A DNA stretch of 64,000 nt from Tubiluchus corallicola (lineage: Eukaryota; Priapulida; Priapulimorpha; Priapulimorphida; Tubiluchidae), in assembly GCA_030141605.1 (NCBI GenBank), contig JAQGDQ010000124.1, forward strand, positions 193,001-257,000, in the 5' to 3' direction. The position numbers were made by a program, and so were the translations under genes. Within the stretch, counting starts at the first letter, position 1. Every line of letters starts with the position of its first letter. The notes beneath the pieces are model-generated. The model had not been told where the DNA came from. It saw only the letters and a program-made list of their open reading frames with translations, and ran no database searches. Below, one piece after another: positions 25,401-40,700 of the stretch.

Positions 25401-28400
25401 CTTTGAAATTGAAATTGCCAAAACAGAAACTACATACATTCTTGCCCAGGCTATGAAATGAGCGCAGTTCCTCAAATTACAAAGGCAAAAAAGGGCTGGA
25501 TCACATCTTTTAGAAGAACACGATCCATCTTACCATAACACAAATAATATGAAGACTGCACTTTATAGCGGTGATTTTTTGATTTGTTTATTTAATTCAT
25601 AAGTTTAATACAAAGCATATGAAATTTTGCTACACAAATATTACTTTTCACTAAATCAATGATTAAATGTGAATTATGTCAACAAATGTCAACGTTGCAA
25701 TTTCACGTCGGGAAACATGTCAGTGACGTCACATATTAATTAAATTTCATGGTTGATAAATATAGCATCTAAATACAATTCTATTCCTTGCATTACTAGT
25801 TTGTTTGTGCAGTATCAGTAAAGATCACGTCAGCTGTCTCTGACACCTGGCCAGTCTCTAGTTGCCTAATCTCTCCAGCACATAAAACATGTTTAGTTTC
25901 TGTTCATAAAATCTAAGACGCTTTAGAGCAGCGAAGATGCTAACAGCAGTTTGCTTTGAGCGATCAGTCCTTTGTCAGCACATGTTAACATAAATTTTCT
26001 TTATCACAGACCTACTTAAAGCCTAAACTAAAGTTTAGACATCTTCATTTAAAATGACAAAGCTGTCAAACATCTAACAAGTCTCTTTATTCAGCCTACT
26101 ATCTACGTATCACATATTATTATAATCAAGTAGTACATTGTTACCTTACAATTACCGTATTTAATGCACTAATACCCACGAAAATAATCAGAGCTATATA
26201 ATATCAAGCATTGTATGTGCTCTATGTTTGTCATGTACTGAGGAATGTTTATTTCATTGCTTAATTCATTATTGGATTAACGGTTATGATAAAAATGTTT
26301 TGATGAAAACTTTGAATCAGTTTCTCACTGACGTTCCATTTAAGAAATGCGTGACAGTGCGCCGCGTATGACAACAACATTTTTCAAAAACATTTGATGC
26401 GCATTTTGAACGCTGTAGATAAGTCGAGGCAAACAAGCTTACCGTCTTTTTTGTCCCATTTCTATAGAAGTGTTATAAGTAGTAATTAGCTCAAGAGCGT
26501 CTCAAGTACAAAAACTTCAACAGAGGCTCCGAGGTAAACCGAGAAAACACGAAGACCTACGAACGACCTATAATTATACTACTGGCACATACAATTTAAG
26601 AATTGAAATTAGAAACAATCATGAACAAAAATATTGTTAATTTTTACAGACACGTTTTGAATGATTAAGCAGTCGGAGAATATGGCCGCAATACGACAGC
26701 TCGAATGCAAAAAGTCGTCGTCGAATGTAAGAAGTCGTGCACATGCAAATGAAATAGGGCACAAAATTGAAAATTAATTTATACACTATAAAAAATCTGA
26801 TGATACATTTTATCGAACACGCGCAAAACTAAATCAGCAAGCACAATATATATGCTATTTCCAGCCTCAAAAGAAAGAGGTCATTCCCACTTAAATGCCA
26901 GCGTCTGCATCCTAAGGAATCCTCCTCGCGTCATAAACGTCGGTTAAGTTAAATTAGAGTTCTCAAACGCTAATCACGTGACTGTGAAGTTCGTACGCGG
27001 ACAATAATTACTTTGTAAACCTAATTAAGTCCAGTGCCAGCTGCTTCGACACAAAGAGCACAGTTTACATTTAACTTTGCAACACGACCAACCAACCAAC
27101 ATGGGTTTGGACATGCACTGTAAAAGTTACCATAAATTTGGAATTAAAGTGCAAAATGAAGTTGTTGCAGTTGGAATTAAAGTACAAAATAAGCAATAAA
27201 GTAATTCTGTTTATTTACGAAAGTAATCAACTGTGGGTTCGGTAAAATTGTTTTAGAACAGCGGAAAATACTCTAGCCTAGCTAAAGGGACCACTTGGTC
27301 GATAACAAAATGGACCCATTAAAGGCAGTGTTGGTAGTAACGACCACGTGCACACAAACACGACATCCAAATATGAACAAGTGAGTTTACCTGTAACCCT
27401 TACTAATAAAATTTGCACCAGGTTGTATTCGTTCTCCACACGAGATGCTCACAACGTGGCATTGTTGGTCAGTCTACAGCTTGAGGGATTGTCTTAATTT
27501 CGACAGGTATTAAGCGCGATTAAATCTTAGGAATGTGATAACCCTGGGCAGTCTTGATCAGTCCACTGATAGATTAACTGAATTCACAGGAAATGCAGGT
27601 GTTTTCTATCAGGAAACAGCATTTTCATTCGCTCTTTGGAGGTCGAATCATATAACTGTAAAAATGAAAGTAAACAACATGCGCCTTTAGAGACGATGAG
27701 AATAGTGGGAGGAAATCGCTAATTAATGAACTCGGTGGAATTAATCATGAAATCATTTTCTTGTTCATATGGAGTGAGTGTATTTAAATGTATCAGTATT
27801 ATGTGTAGTGACAGACAGTCATCTATCTCAGCTATAGGCAAGAGTGGATGGATTAATTTCTCTAAATTTTCCCATGTAAAATATTAAAGAATCTTAGCTA
27901 GTAAAATTACTACAATTCATGTCATTGCCATATAAATTGTCACTGATTCAGCAACTTTCGAGTGCAGTTGAACCTGTGTCAGATCCAACTAGAATCGTCA
28001 AGTATCAGTATCAGGCTTCATGTATCTGTTTTTTTGTACTGCATGTCCAAACGTTTTAAAACAAATGTATTTAAACTAATTAACTAGAATTGTCGTAAAA
28101 CATGGTGACTGGTAATTTGCAAAGAACTCCAATACTGAACTCCAATTACACAAAATGACATTTACCAGGAAAGGGACAATCAAACAGGCGTGGCGTACAT
28201 TTGAAATGAAACTAGCTCCGTTCATCCACTTTTTTACATGAATCCCATTCTGAATCTGCCACAAAAATCAGCTTTGCCTCGGACAGACAAGCTGTAGCTT
28301 TGCTGTTCATTACAGCAATTTGTTGCCGCGGAGTAGATGAAATTGTTACACAGTCAACCATCAAAGACAGAGAGACAAAGTCTGCCTGACTTTGTAAGTA

Positions 28401-30862
28401 ACGACAAATTTCGCTGATTGGCCATCTTTGTTGCAGAAAGATGATTATTATCTGCTATAGGTGGATCTACTTTGAGGAGAACACAGCGGTTTAATTGAAT
28501 GCTATACTGTAATTACGGCAGAGAACACATCAGTCCAATTTCATTACAGAAGTCAAGAAAATGTGCTGGGTTAAACTTTTAATGAAATTGTAGAAATTCA
28601 CCTAGTCAGTCTTTGGAGAAAACTACTATAGTGGGCACGCCCTTTCTGCCGGATTTTTATCTTTCAAACAGCAAAAATACAAAGACGGGCAGTTATTACC
28701 TACAACAGATTTAAACAAATCTTTCAACTATGTATATTCAAACATACGCTGTGTTTTCAAGCCCTCGCCATTAAGTCGTAATAATGACCCTCAAAACATA
28801 AACCGATAATGACCGCATGAAAATGGACTGCTGTGCTAGTGAAATTGTGAAAATGACAGGAAATTTAAAGCCGTCTTTTGCTCTCACACACGACCGGAAT
28901 ATCTGGAATAATCTACTAGACAGTTTCAAAGCGGTCTTTCTGAACACTGTACTAGAAATCGTCAGGTTTGTACAAACTAATCGTAAACACATTATGAATG
29001 CTCTTGTGGGCATGCTGAATGTATGAATGGACAATGGAGGATCGACAACACGACCTCTCTCTGACCACCACTTGAAGTGTCAATTATTAAATTAAACGTC
29101 GTGACAAGTTTATCATTACAGTGACAAGTGCAAGCAAAAACTCAGTGCCTGAATAGAATACATTTTATAAAGCAGTTTAAATTAAGAGATGACAAGAAAT
29201 TTGGCCATCGGTCATTTGTATGGGAAGGTGCAAGCGTGGTCAACCAAGGGCAGGCTGACCACCGGCCAGTAATTATGTACAGCAATAATGAGTGTAATTT
29301 GTGAATTAAGTACAACAAAACCGCCGCTGCTTCGTATTCCATACTGATAGACAGTTAAAATATTCTGGTGCATGAATGAACGAAGAAAATTTTATTGAAA
29401 TCTCTTTCCCTGCTTGCAAAGGAAAGCTGAGAGGTAAGACTGGTAACAGCTTGTAATGACAATAATTGAAAAACTGTGCCAGTAGTGTGACTATGCCTAG
29501 CATATGTCGTGTACACGCAAATCCCACCCACTACTAAAAACACCAGACACCCATTGTGCTACATTATGTCACAGATCATAAACTCCAATTACAAACACGA
29601 CATATGCGGCAAGCAGACGTGGCATCCTATCTACCTCTTTGACAACAAATTGCCTTTAGAGATTTAAACATATTCCCCTGGCGATGCTATGCTAGAGCTA
29701 TCTACCTGTAATTCCAGCTAATAAGTTTAACATAATATGTTTAAACACTGCTGATTACACACGCCACCTGGTCATTTACAGACTTTCAAAGCAAAAATTT
29801 CACTGTTCAGTAGCCACCATGCGAAGCAAATCCACTTCTTAAGCACACACTTTGACCATATGCTGACCAGTGAGAACTAACTCCGTCCACTCAACACGCC
29901 TGTTAACTCTTTCACGCTGGAATTTCGCGTTCACAACAGAGAGAAACATTTGCTTACAAATAGGATGAGTAATTTTCCTACAAGGACAAACAGAAATACA
30001 GAAAGATGACACTTGAAAGGGCAGCCACCCTGCACGAAGAGAGCTCTCTGCACACAGACAACGCTAAACAATCCACTCACTGGACATTGTTAGAAAACAC
30101 TGAGGTGTTGATTCTTTTTACCTGAGGCTCCTGTTGATAGTAGATAAACCAACATTCTCACCACTTTGAATTACTTTTCTAGTCGTCATAAACAATAAAG
30201 TAAAACACTACTAAGTATGTACGGTATGGAGTAAATAAGTAAAATAACTAAATCCATTTACTTCATCAGCACTATACTAATCAAGAAATATTACTAAACA
30301 CTATTACACTTACGAAATGAAATAAAATTTCATAAGGAATCTTACAATTAGGTGATTTTCAGGCATTGTATGAAAATAAAAGCTTGTAACACCCTCTTGT
30401 AGGTCTACGGCGTACTCACTAGTCAGCAAACAATCTCAAAAATAGCAAGTAAGTTCAAATGATGCGTACGACTACAAAGCTTCACAAGCAAATGCCTTAT
30501 TTAATTACAAGAGCTCTATAGAATGCTTTTTAATGGCGGCGAAGAATAAACTGACAACTGCTAATTGCTTAAAAGCGTTTAATTTTCCTCCTAATTTCAT
30601 TAAACTTGTGTGGCAGCTGTATGCAAATTAGACTTGCCAGCGCGGCTATAATGAATAAGACTGCACAGGTTTGTAAATCAGTTCACAGCCACCCACAACC
30701 CAACTGGGCAGTGAAAATAATTGATAAATAAAAATATTGCCGTTAAAACCATTATAAAAGTCTAATTAGACTTACTGGAATGAAAAATCACACACATTCA
30801 TTGATTTAATTTGGTTTACATGTATAACTGCTGAAAGATTGAAGAATGAGTGAGAGAGAGAA

Positions 30863-30931
<69 letters not shown>

Positions 30932-30962
30932 AGAGAGAGAGAAAGAAGAGAGAGACAGAGAG

Positions 30963-31023
<61 letters not shown>

Positions 31024-33730
31024 AGCGAACGAGAGATAAAAGGCGGTACTTCTAAGATGTTTTAGTGATGACAATCACAAGAAACACCTGAAATTTTGAA
31101 CTGACTATATCACAGGCCGGCCGGACAAGTCAATGAGAGGCTCCAGTCGCCATCAATCACGCAAAAGTGATGCTTTTCTCTTTCACTATTCTCTGTTTAT
31201 TGCACCTGCAGGGTTTACCAGATGCTGTCAGGTATAAACACCTAAGACAGATAAAATGCATCCACAGCTGCATATACATAGGCAGAATACCAATACAATA
31301 GTAAGGTGAAATATACAGGATATAAAATATTGATGAATAAAAAAGCTTTATTTATTCTACAAAAAAAAACTAATAAACACAAGAAACAGCAGAAATGCGT
31401 TTTGCAGAGTGAGATAGTTCAGTTCACAATTATTACAGGTAATTAAAATATTATTGTTAAAGCTAAATGTCTTATAATTCCACGATCGTGGGATTGACTA
31501 TTTAGTAGGTCATTTAATAGCACAATGTTCATGTATAAAAATTGTATACAAACCTCTCTTAATAAATATAGGCCTATATTATAAGGCTAATCCACGCATA
31601 TAAATATGTAATTATCTGTCTGTTATATAGCAAAAGAAATTAGCATTCATACAACATACTTGGGTTTATGATAGGTCATAACATAAGAGAACATCGACTG
31701 TTTTTCCGGTGGTTGGCTTTTTCGGCTCCCTAGGCCTCTTCCCTAAGGACTTGACTAGGAAGTGTTAATATTCCGGCGGATTAATAACGTTTAACAAAAT
31801 GAGATTTTTATTATTCTTATCACACTGTGGTGTCTTTGAAATTCAAAAAGTATAAAAGCTAAGCACCCAAACTAGAGCCCATTAAAACCATACTGGCACT
31901 TTATGATGATCGTGAAACTTTACAGATATGAAATGCCTGAAATTTTACAACACTAGTGCCAACTTTATGGTAGCATACTTACGCTGAATAGGCTATAATC
32001 AAACATTATTATAGCCATTATATGTGATAGACAAAGTCTAATATTTTCTTTGACAAAATTCGCTTCCGTTTAAAACCGAAAATTAAAGTTAATGATGTGA
32101 TTATTCGAGCCAAGAGAGTAAGAAGTAGGAAGAGATTTAAACGCTTTTAGTTTGTCAAATGTCTGGCTTTTAAAATGGATACAAATGAGCAAATTTTAGT
32201 AGGAAAACTGTTTAAACATTGCAATACCGCAAAAATTATAGTTAATTTAACACAGTTAACAGAATTAATTCATTGAATGCTGTGGTAATTTGTCAGATGC
32301 TTTTTAACACCACTGACATCTTGCATAATTGTGTTTATTCACGTCATTCTAAACTTTTTGCACGAATTACGAATTTCTATATAAGCGTAACACTGGAACT
32401 AATGACACAGGATAAAGCGGCCATCTTGAATATTTGGGTAAATAATAATGTGACATTTAGCAGGCCCGCCCAGGGTAATTTAGCAATACGTTTTTGTGTT
32501 CTTTTGTATTTTATCAGCAAAGCTAAAGTAAAGTACATAAGCTAAAGCTTATTTTTGTCAATAGAGCACAACAGCATCAATTGTTGAAAACATTAATTAT
32601 GATTAAGCACATAAAACTGCTATGCATAATTGTATAGCTATTCTGTATAGTATTACTACTTAGTTTACATACTGGGCATATGAATTTGAAATACATGTGG
32701 TTCTAGTTTTCAGATCTTTTAAATTTCCGGTCCTATGCCTTTGGTCACTAAACCGCCACTGACATGCAACAGCCTTTTGCAATGAAACCAAAGTGGCACT
32801 AATGCTACTGTCATATAATTTTACTCAGTTTTTACTATATTTCGTTCACATTGTATAAGATAATACTGATTCATATACTCGCTCCTTTTTGCACGTCCTT
32901 ATTACATCAGCCTTAATGTTTTTTGTTATGCTTCAAACGCCTATAATTGTTGTATTTTTAGCCAACTTCTGCTGTATTTTTATCAAGTCAAACTCTACCA
33001 GCTAAACCAAAATAAACTAAACCAAGAAACAATGTTATTCTTCATTTCTCAGGTAAAGCAATCAAAGCAAAATCCAAAATTTAACCTGAAACGTTTTTCG
33101 CAAACTTTACCATCATTACAGGATTTATCGAATTATCATTCATACCACATCTCTTGGACTAAAAATGTGAGAAATGAAATGATAATTTCCATCGCCTCCA
33201 GGGTTTGCAGTATAAAGCTGATTCTCCTCTCTGTTTCTCTAGCTTTTGTTCGATTCTGCATCATCACTACTTTTAGTACTCTTGCACATTCTCATAACAA
33301 GCTGTAAATGCTTTCATGTGCAAATTCAGGCGCACATGCTTGAATATGGAGGACAGCAAACTTTTGCTATTATCTAGAAGAATTTGGGGATCTGAGTTCG
33401 GGAGGATATGCTACCGTGAATTTTTTTTAATTCACGTATACATTATTTTTCAGTCTCCTTTCACATAAAAAAATTATTCCTTAACATAAAAAGGATACGG
33501 GTATCAAACATCATTGTTTGAATATCATTTTACTCGCAATTTATTTATTCATTTTATTTTGAGACACAAATTTATAAGACTACATATATATATAATACAT
33601 ACAGTACGTGTTTACGCCTCACTGTAACTTATAACTTGGGAGCGATAATAGATCCGTACGTATAAGACTACAGAAGTCTGTCACCTAAACCTACAATTTG
33701 TCAAACTTAAATCACACGCGCGCGCGCGCA

Positions 33731-33762
<32 letters not shown>

Positions 33763-36700
33763 CACACTCCAGATCAGACACATGTGCGCCTATAGTAAAA
33801 AGTGACTTGAACGTTTTTAAAATGGCCACCGCAAAACGTTTAAATTGCACATAATGTGTGTAGACTTTATACAGCGATGAAGTGCCAACAACAGATTGCA
33901 TGTCTAGTGACAATTATAAAGGTATATAGTTAGGATTTATGTAAGACTTCAGTTGAACCGAGAATGAGTACACAATTTGTGGAGTCAATGACTTGTGTGC
34001 GTAACCAATATTTGGTAGTTAATCACAAAACTTGATGCAATGATGAAAAGTGTGTCTTAGTAAACGTGTACAGCTACTTCAGTAATTATTGACTCAAAAG
34101 TTCACAATACAGGAAAATTATTTTAATAAATCATTTCACCATTCGCACAAATTGCACAGGTGTTGAAAATCTCGCTGACTTCTCTGTTGTGGCAAAGTAG
34201 TAAAAGTTCTACAATGGACGCAGTAAGGAAGATACTACTGCAATTCCGTGCGAGAGAGTACTGATTTCATTTACTTCATTTTTTGAAGTCCTCACGAAAC
34301 CTTGTTCCCAGTTCCCCACCATCCGGGTTTTAGGTGGAGTGGTGACATATAAATACTCGCAATGACAGCGCATGGTTACCAACACCATCATTTATTCATT
34401 TACATAGTCACCGTTGCAGAATTCCCGAGTCTAGTTTCACTAGATGGTTACCAGCCTAACAAAGGAGCCACGACAAAGTAAACGACAATATGATTGAGGC
34501 TGAATGATGTAAAACAAGTTTCCACTTTAGTTCATATCTGTCGTCCGGGTAATGTGAACTGCACGTCAGCACTTCACTCATCTCAATAGTCAGACTTCTC
34601 TTGAGGTGCAGAAGATGCCAGTATGGTTATTAGCGTTTTCAGTACCTTCATGCTTAGTCTCGTTTGTAAGTTGAATGATGCAACTGTTGGTGACAACAAT
34701 GTCGCTGATGACATTGGTGGCAATCAAATCGGCAATTGTAATATTAGGCCGTGGTACAGATTCAGTATTTTTATTTTTAAGTTGACCAATATTATGAATA
34801 AGCATTAGAAGACTGTAGGACACTACGACGCTATAGTACTAACGTAACTCCTTAATGAAAACTAATGTTACTAATTATCTTTATATATATACAAACCTTG
34901 CATTAATTAAAATATACAAAAAAGATGTGCTCCAATGGAAAGATAAAAACCTCACGTTTTCGTAAAATTATTCGTGATACAAAGCAAACATATGTCAACT
35001 AGCAAGTCAACTGTATACCTGCGTGTTATTATAATTTTGGAAATTCAGATTCAGGCTTATCAGTCAACAAAAAATTCAGCAAAATAAGGGTAGGCCTAAT
35101 CCTGTGTACTCTGTGCCTTAGTCTCTGAGGAAGTGAGATTATAGAAAGAGAAAATGGAAACATAAAATAATCCTGCGATTGACAAATTCAATAACCAGCC
35201 TTTACTAATTTTAGCAGCTTGTTCATTATTCCAATGTTCAGCGGTTCACAATGGGTTTCCAGCATAAAATACGCCCAAATTGTTAAACTTTTCTCTACAA
35301 CAATAGATGAGGAAAGACAAAATACTGCAGACAACACTTCACAGAAAAGAAGCTCAGATGTTGATTTTAAGAATAAATAACAGACGGACACAATAGATCC
35401 TCTTCCAAAGAACAACAAATTTCTCCACGGTGCCAAAAATATTTGCTCGCAGCCTGGTGAAGGTTTTGTCAAGCACAACAATGTGGTGGAAACAATGAGA
35501 CAGATTTCGTGTGTGTACCTGACCCGTACCTTGACGGGCAATATCTCGGTTCGTAAATACTAGTGTATTAACACTCGCAGTGGAAGCAAATATGTACTAA
35601 TACGAGTTACAATGGCAGTCAGCATCGTTCTCGAACCGGGTGTCAATATGTATGGCAAGCATAATAGCATTGCGTCTGTGTTTGGTAATTAGTAGATATT
35701 GGCACACGGCAAGGTTTAATGGAATCAAACACGCTCAAGTACATAAAATTAATGCAGGTGATAATAGACAGCACGGATGGCGTTGCTCTAAATTGACTGA
35801 AAGCAGACGTACGTGTCGCCTGCATGATTCACACAATATGAAGCAAAATAAGAACTGTAATGAATGGCAGTTGGTAAAGTAAATACTGTCAATACGAATG
35901 TGGTTATTTAGATACTTGTTAGGTTAGTTGTAAATTTTGCAATAACAAAGTTACAAATAACATCCACCCTACTAAACAACCTAGACGTAAGATAATGTGA
36001 CTCAAACAGTTAAATTTTTGTGTCTGAACCGAAGTTTCTATGTAGTGTGATGGTTGGTATTACCACCGAAATTCATGTTTTTGTCGAATCACAAGTTTCC
36101 CGCTTTTCTCTAATTTTTTTTTCGCATATATTCAGTGAACTAGAAAGACCAAACGTGCAAGACTTTCTTGCTCTGAGATTACCCGAAGATAGTCCACATA
36201 ATAAAGCTTTCCATGAAAATCAATTCAACCATCAAAGAAACCAAAACAAGTTAAATTGCTCATATAGATGGATTTTATAACAGACCTCAGTGGAACATGT
36301 CTAATTCTGAAAGTTACTTCCTCTTGGAAAGTATCTAAACATCACAACGTTTGGCGGCAATCTGTTGGTAGTGAGATATCTTAAAACGGTTGAGCACAAC
36401 ATGCTACTACTAGTTATTATTCAAGGTATTTATTAACAATCACTTTATTAAACATTATCAACTTCAATAGAACTTCAGCTTCAACTTCAATAACAACCTG
36501 AACTCATCCTGATTTTAAGTTACAAACAAAACTTATTCTGTTTAACTTTGTACGTTACAATACGTGATAATTATTATGCAATGTTAATTATATTTTGGAG
36601 GAGGACTCGGTAGCATAATGCTTCGACAATGTTTGTAAGTAAATGTATGTGTCATATATATTCTAAATTGTAAAAAATCTAGAAAAATATTCTAAATAAT

Positions 36701-37370
36701 GTTGTGAAGTATGCTGTAAAAGAACGTACATATAGTTGTGGGAAACTTGCTTACATTATGACGAATTGCTACGCTGAACTGTCAAGAAATTAATGCCCCA
36801 CGACAGCAATCCGTTCTTATTATATATTTACCTGTTTAATTATAATAAATGTGATTTGGTTCTGCTTGGCAGCCCTGCTGCCGGTTTTTGTTTCCAAATT
36901 GCTGACAGTTTTTGTTTTCAAGTGGCCCATCCATCATGTTCATGGCACACGGTTGGCTTTTTCACAGCCTCTGGCCATGGTGACTGTCGCAAAGCCTACA
37001 TGTATACGTGAACAACTGTACGTAATTCATAAGCAACTCAGGGGGGAATAAAATTTAAAATTTAACGAGCTGAACGAAATGATTTACAGGCGAGTAAATG
37101 TGAAGCAGGGACAGTACAATGCGAAGTGAACAATACTACGTGTAGTGTAAATTTTAATATGTAAACAATGTGTTAAATCATTCGTTGAGGTGAAAAGGAG
37201 TTTCAGAAACGTTTCTGTCCGTAACTAAAGCGGCAAGAAAACTGTATATTAGCTTAATATTAAGGCTGCATGGGAGGCGAAAAAAGTTGAGCCACTAAAG
37301 ATACAAAAAGAGGCGAATCACGGAATGCAAAAAAGCAAAGACAGGGAGAGAGATTGAAGAGTGAGTGAGT

Positions 37371-37412
<42 letters not shown>

Positions 37413-37500
37413 GAAAGAGAGAGGAAGAGACAGAAAGAAAGAAAGAGAGAGACTCAGAGAGAGGGCGAGAAAGAGAAAACAGACAGAAGACAGAGGAAAG

Positions 37501-37546
<46 letters not shown>

Positions 37547-37608
37547 AAGAGAAAGAGAGGGAGGGAGGCAAAGAAATCGAGAGAGAGAGAGAGATAGAAA
37601 GAGAGAAG

Positions 37609-37653
<45 letters not shown>

Positions 37654-37664
37654 CAGAGAGAGAG

Positions 37665-37725
<61 letters not shown>

Positions 37726-40700
37726 GGGGGGAGAAATTATTTTAATAATCTATACGTGTATTATACTGACATGATGAATCGACACAGTGTCCTTGTTTGC
37801 AATGATCATTTGTCATTAAGCTGTCAATTTATTTAATTTCATTCAACGTCCCACATATTAACTTAATGACTTTGAATATTTACGAAATCAAACAATTTGA
37901 CAGCGTAATGGATGACAAAATCCGCTGCGTCCACAAAGCAATAATCAGAAATGTCTCCATAATTTTAGTATAGTAAACATAAACTAAGCATTGACAATAT
38001 ACATTTGCATTTAAATTTATAAGCCAACTTTAGCATGCAAACACAAAGTCAGCGTGTTCTTAATGATAACACTGTATAAAAATATAAAAATCTCGTAAAA
38101 TTAATTTAAAAATATTTATTAAAAAAAATAACGTTTTAGATTCATTGTAAAGTCACGTGTATAAAGTTACAAAGACTATAATTTTTGAACAGGTTTGAAA
38201 ACTTATTTTCATGAATAAATTTTGTATATAAGATGTTAATACTGCATAAAGAAAATACACTATCTGTACAAGAATTGCACAATGTAACTTATGACGTACA
38301 TGGACCTATATACAATTAAACTCAATTAAACTTAATTATACTTTTTCTCAAGCTCTTTTATGTTATCGTGATAAACACCTTGCAATATTCGGGCATATCA
38401 GTCTTAGGTATTACAGAAGAAATTGATTATTGTTATAAATTTTCACATTATGTTATTCCAATAAGTCTTCAAAACAGTCAATGTAATGTCACCTTTTCAA
38501 AAAAATCAAAAGTACACTAGATAAATGATCATTGATGTTACAAATTCAATCAACTTTTCCACGCACAAATCTTTTTCTGAAAAGAGGCAGCCACGTGGTG
38601 TACAATGTCCTAGCCATCATTAGATTTGTTTGATTGCACAATGTTAGATGATTTACAGTGAGACATTGAGATGACCACTCAAGAGAGCGCCTGCAGATAA
38701 AACGCTGTTCAAAATTTAATTAGCGTCAGTAATTTCCTAATTGGCGATCAGTTTACCAGCAGAAGTGCCATTAGTTTCGATTTACTGGCGAGCCGGCGTT
38801 GAGGCTGAAATTAATATTTGATTTGGATAAGTTATCATCAGTCAGCGGAGACGTGGATGTGACATGGACCATCCTTGAAACCGATGAATTATTTACTAAA
38901 CTTATCAGATCACACTGGGCTTAGAACTATTGTAGACAAAACTATAGCCACGCGATGGTTAAACGTGGTGCTTGACCGAAAAAGTGCAAAAGTCGTTGAC
39001 AAATTACACTGAAAAAGAGGAAGGTTCAATTTTCCGTCTGATAAAGTATAAATGTTCATTATTCGTGGTGGCCTGAATTAGGATGGCAAACTTAGTTTTC
39101 AGAAAGCAACGCTGAAAAACGTGTTAAACCCCTTTTCACTCCGTTTTAAACATCTTTTAAGCCTCGAGTTTTCCAATTAAACTCAAGAAGCAAGACTTCA
39201 GGACCTTTTCCTAAACAACAGTAGTTTATAGTAGTAGTTCGGGGGTTTGCAATTTCGAGCAGAAATAATCTATACGATAATTTACGTAAGCCGGAGAAAA
39301 CGTTCTACAAATACATAAATACGAAAAAATGCGGATTAACCGAAACAACAGCAAAGTAACTAGCTAAACTTTTTTAAATCCGCTTTCTACAAGTTTTCTG
39401 CTGCTAAGGGTTGTAAAGCCTACTTGTTCAGGATTGATTTACGTTGTGCCTAAACAGTCCTACGCATTTTTAAAGTTTAGCAGAAGCCATTACAAGCCTT
39501 GCAAATGCAGCCTGACATTGTACACACGTGTTACAATAGTTCCTTTCCGGATTTACAGTAGTATTAAATCGATTCCAGCTTTTATGCTGTCGGTAAAGAC
39601 CTTTGTGCGGGGTAAAGAAAGCTAAAATACAAACCTTTGCTTCAATCAGAAAACTTATAGCATTGCTTGTTTAACCTACACATTGCATTATAAAGCAAAA
39701 TAGTGTTACGAATAAGCCTTCAATACATTTTGCACGCCCTTAGTCACAAACTTCTTGCAAAGAGGCTTTTGCGGCAAAGAACAAGCTTGCCTTTGTGACA
39801 GCGTCTTATCACAGGCATAACAGCAGGAAAGAATTTTAATTTCACAAAACAGATGTCAATAAGGGCTAGAGTAAATAAACGTAGCAATGGCTTCATGCTG
39901 GTTAACAAGCGGTTCACCATAATGAGAGAAGGCGCTTTTTACTACAATATAACCCTTCTAAAATAAACCAACAGGACAGCATTAAAAGACCTTATAGAAA
40001 ATCACTCAAAAAATGGTTTCCTGCCACATAGGATGTTAAAGACGTACATTCATGTCCAATGGTCAATGACAATGGCGACCAATGGTCCAGACCATGCGAA
40101 TATCCGATTCATCCGACGTCATATTCGTACCCATTCCATTCATGCGGCGATGATCACAAGAAAAAGATGTATTATTATATGTAACTATCGATACATGCTT
40201 ATTTACACGCCCTAAGCATTTAGTATTGGCCAATGTCAGAGCAAAGCCAGACGTTTAGAGTCCAGTTTTGTTACCCTGACATTGAAATAGACGAAGACAG
40301 ACGATTTAAACAACATGAAATTGCAATGCTGATAATTGTGGCTAACAGTCTTTTTGGGTCTTTCAATGGTGTACGAACACCAAACAGAAAGAACATGGCA
40401 TCTTTAATCAGTTTGAGCACTCAGAATATTTGGAAACATCCAGTGCTGAAAAATGTACATGGCTTCTTAATAGCACGCATGCATTCATGAGCCACTGAGC
40501 ATAGCAACGAAAGGGGCAAACATGTGGCACATTAAACTCCAAATGGAATGCACGCTCCCCTCATATTCCAAAGCAGCCGCATTATTCTGAAGCTACAACA
40601 GGAAACGCATAAGATCAGCATTGCAAATTTGTCCAATTATATCCATCTCATTAGTACTATGATATATTATGCATTCACAAATTTCATATACAATACCAGG

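Noticed and set aside
30772-31074. Open frames of 69-100 codons on both strands over GA tract 1
   Set aside because: They are translations of the GA/TC microsatellite (Arg-Glu or Ser-Leu repeats), not genes.
35188-35541. 117-codon hydrophobic minus frame as an alternative ephrin first exon
   Set aside because: It lacks the WNxxNP motif and a donor in the phase exon 2 needs; 57805-57917 satisfies both.
37260-37836. 155-codon and 103-codon frames over GA tract 2
   Set aside because: Repeat artefact, as for tract 1.
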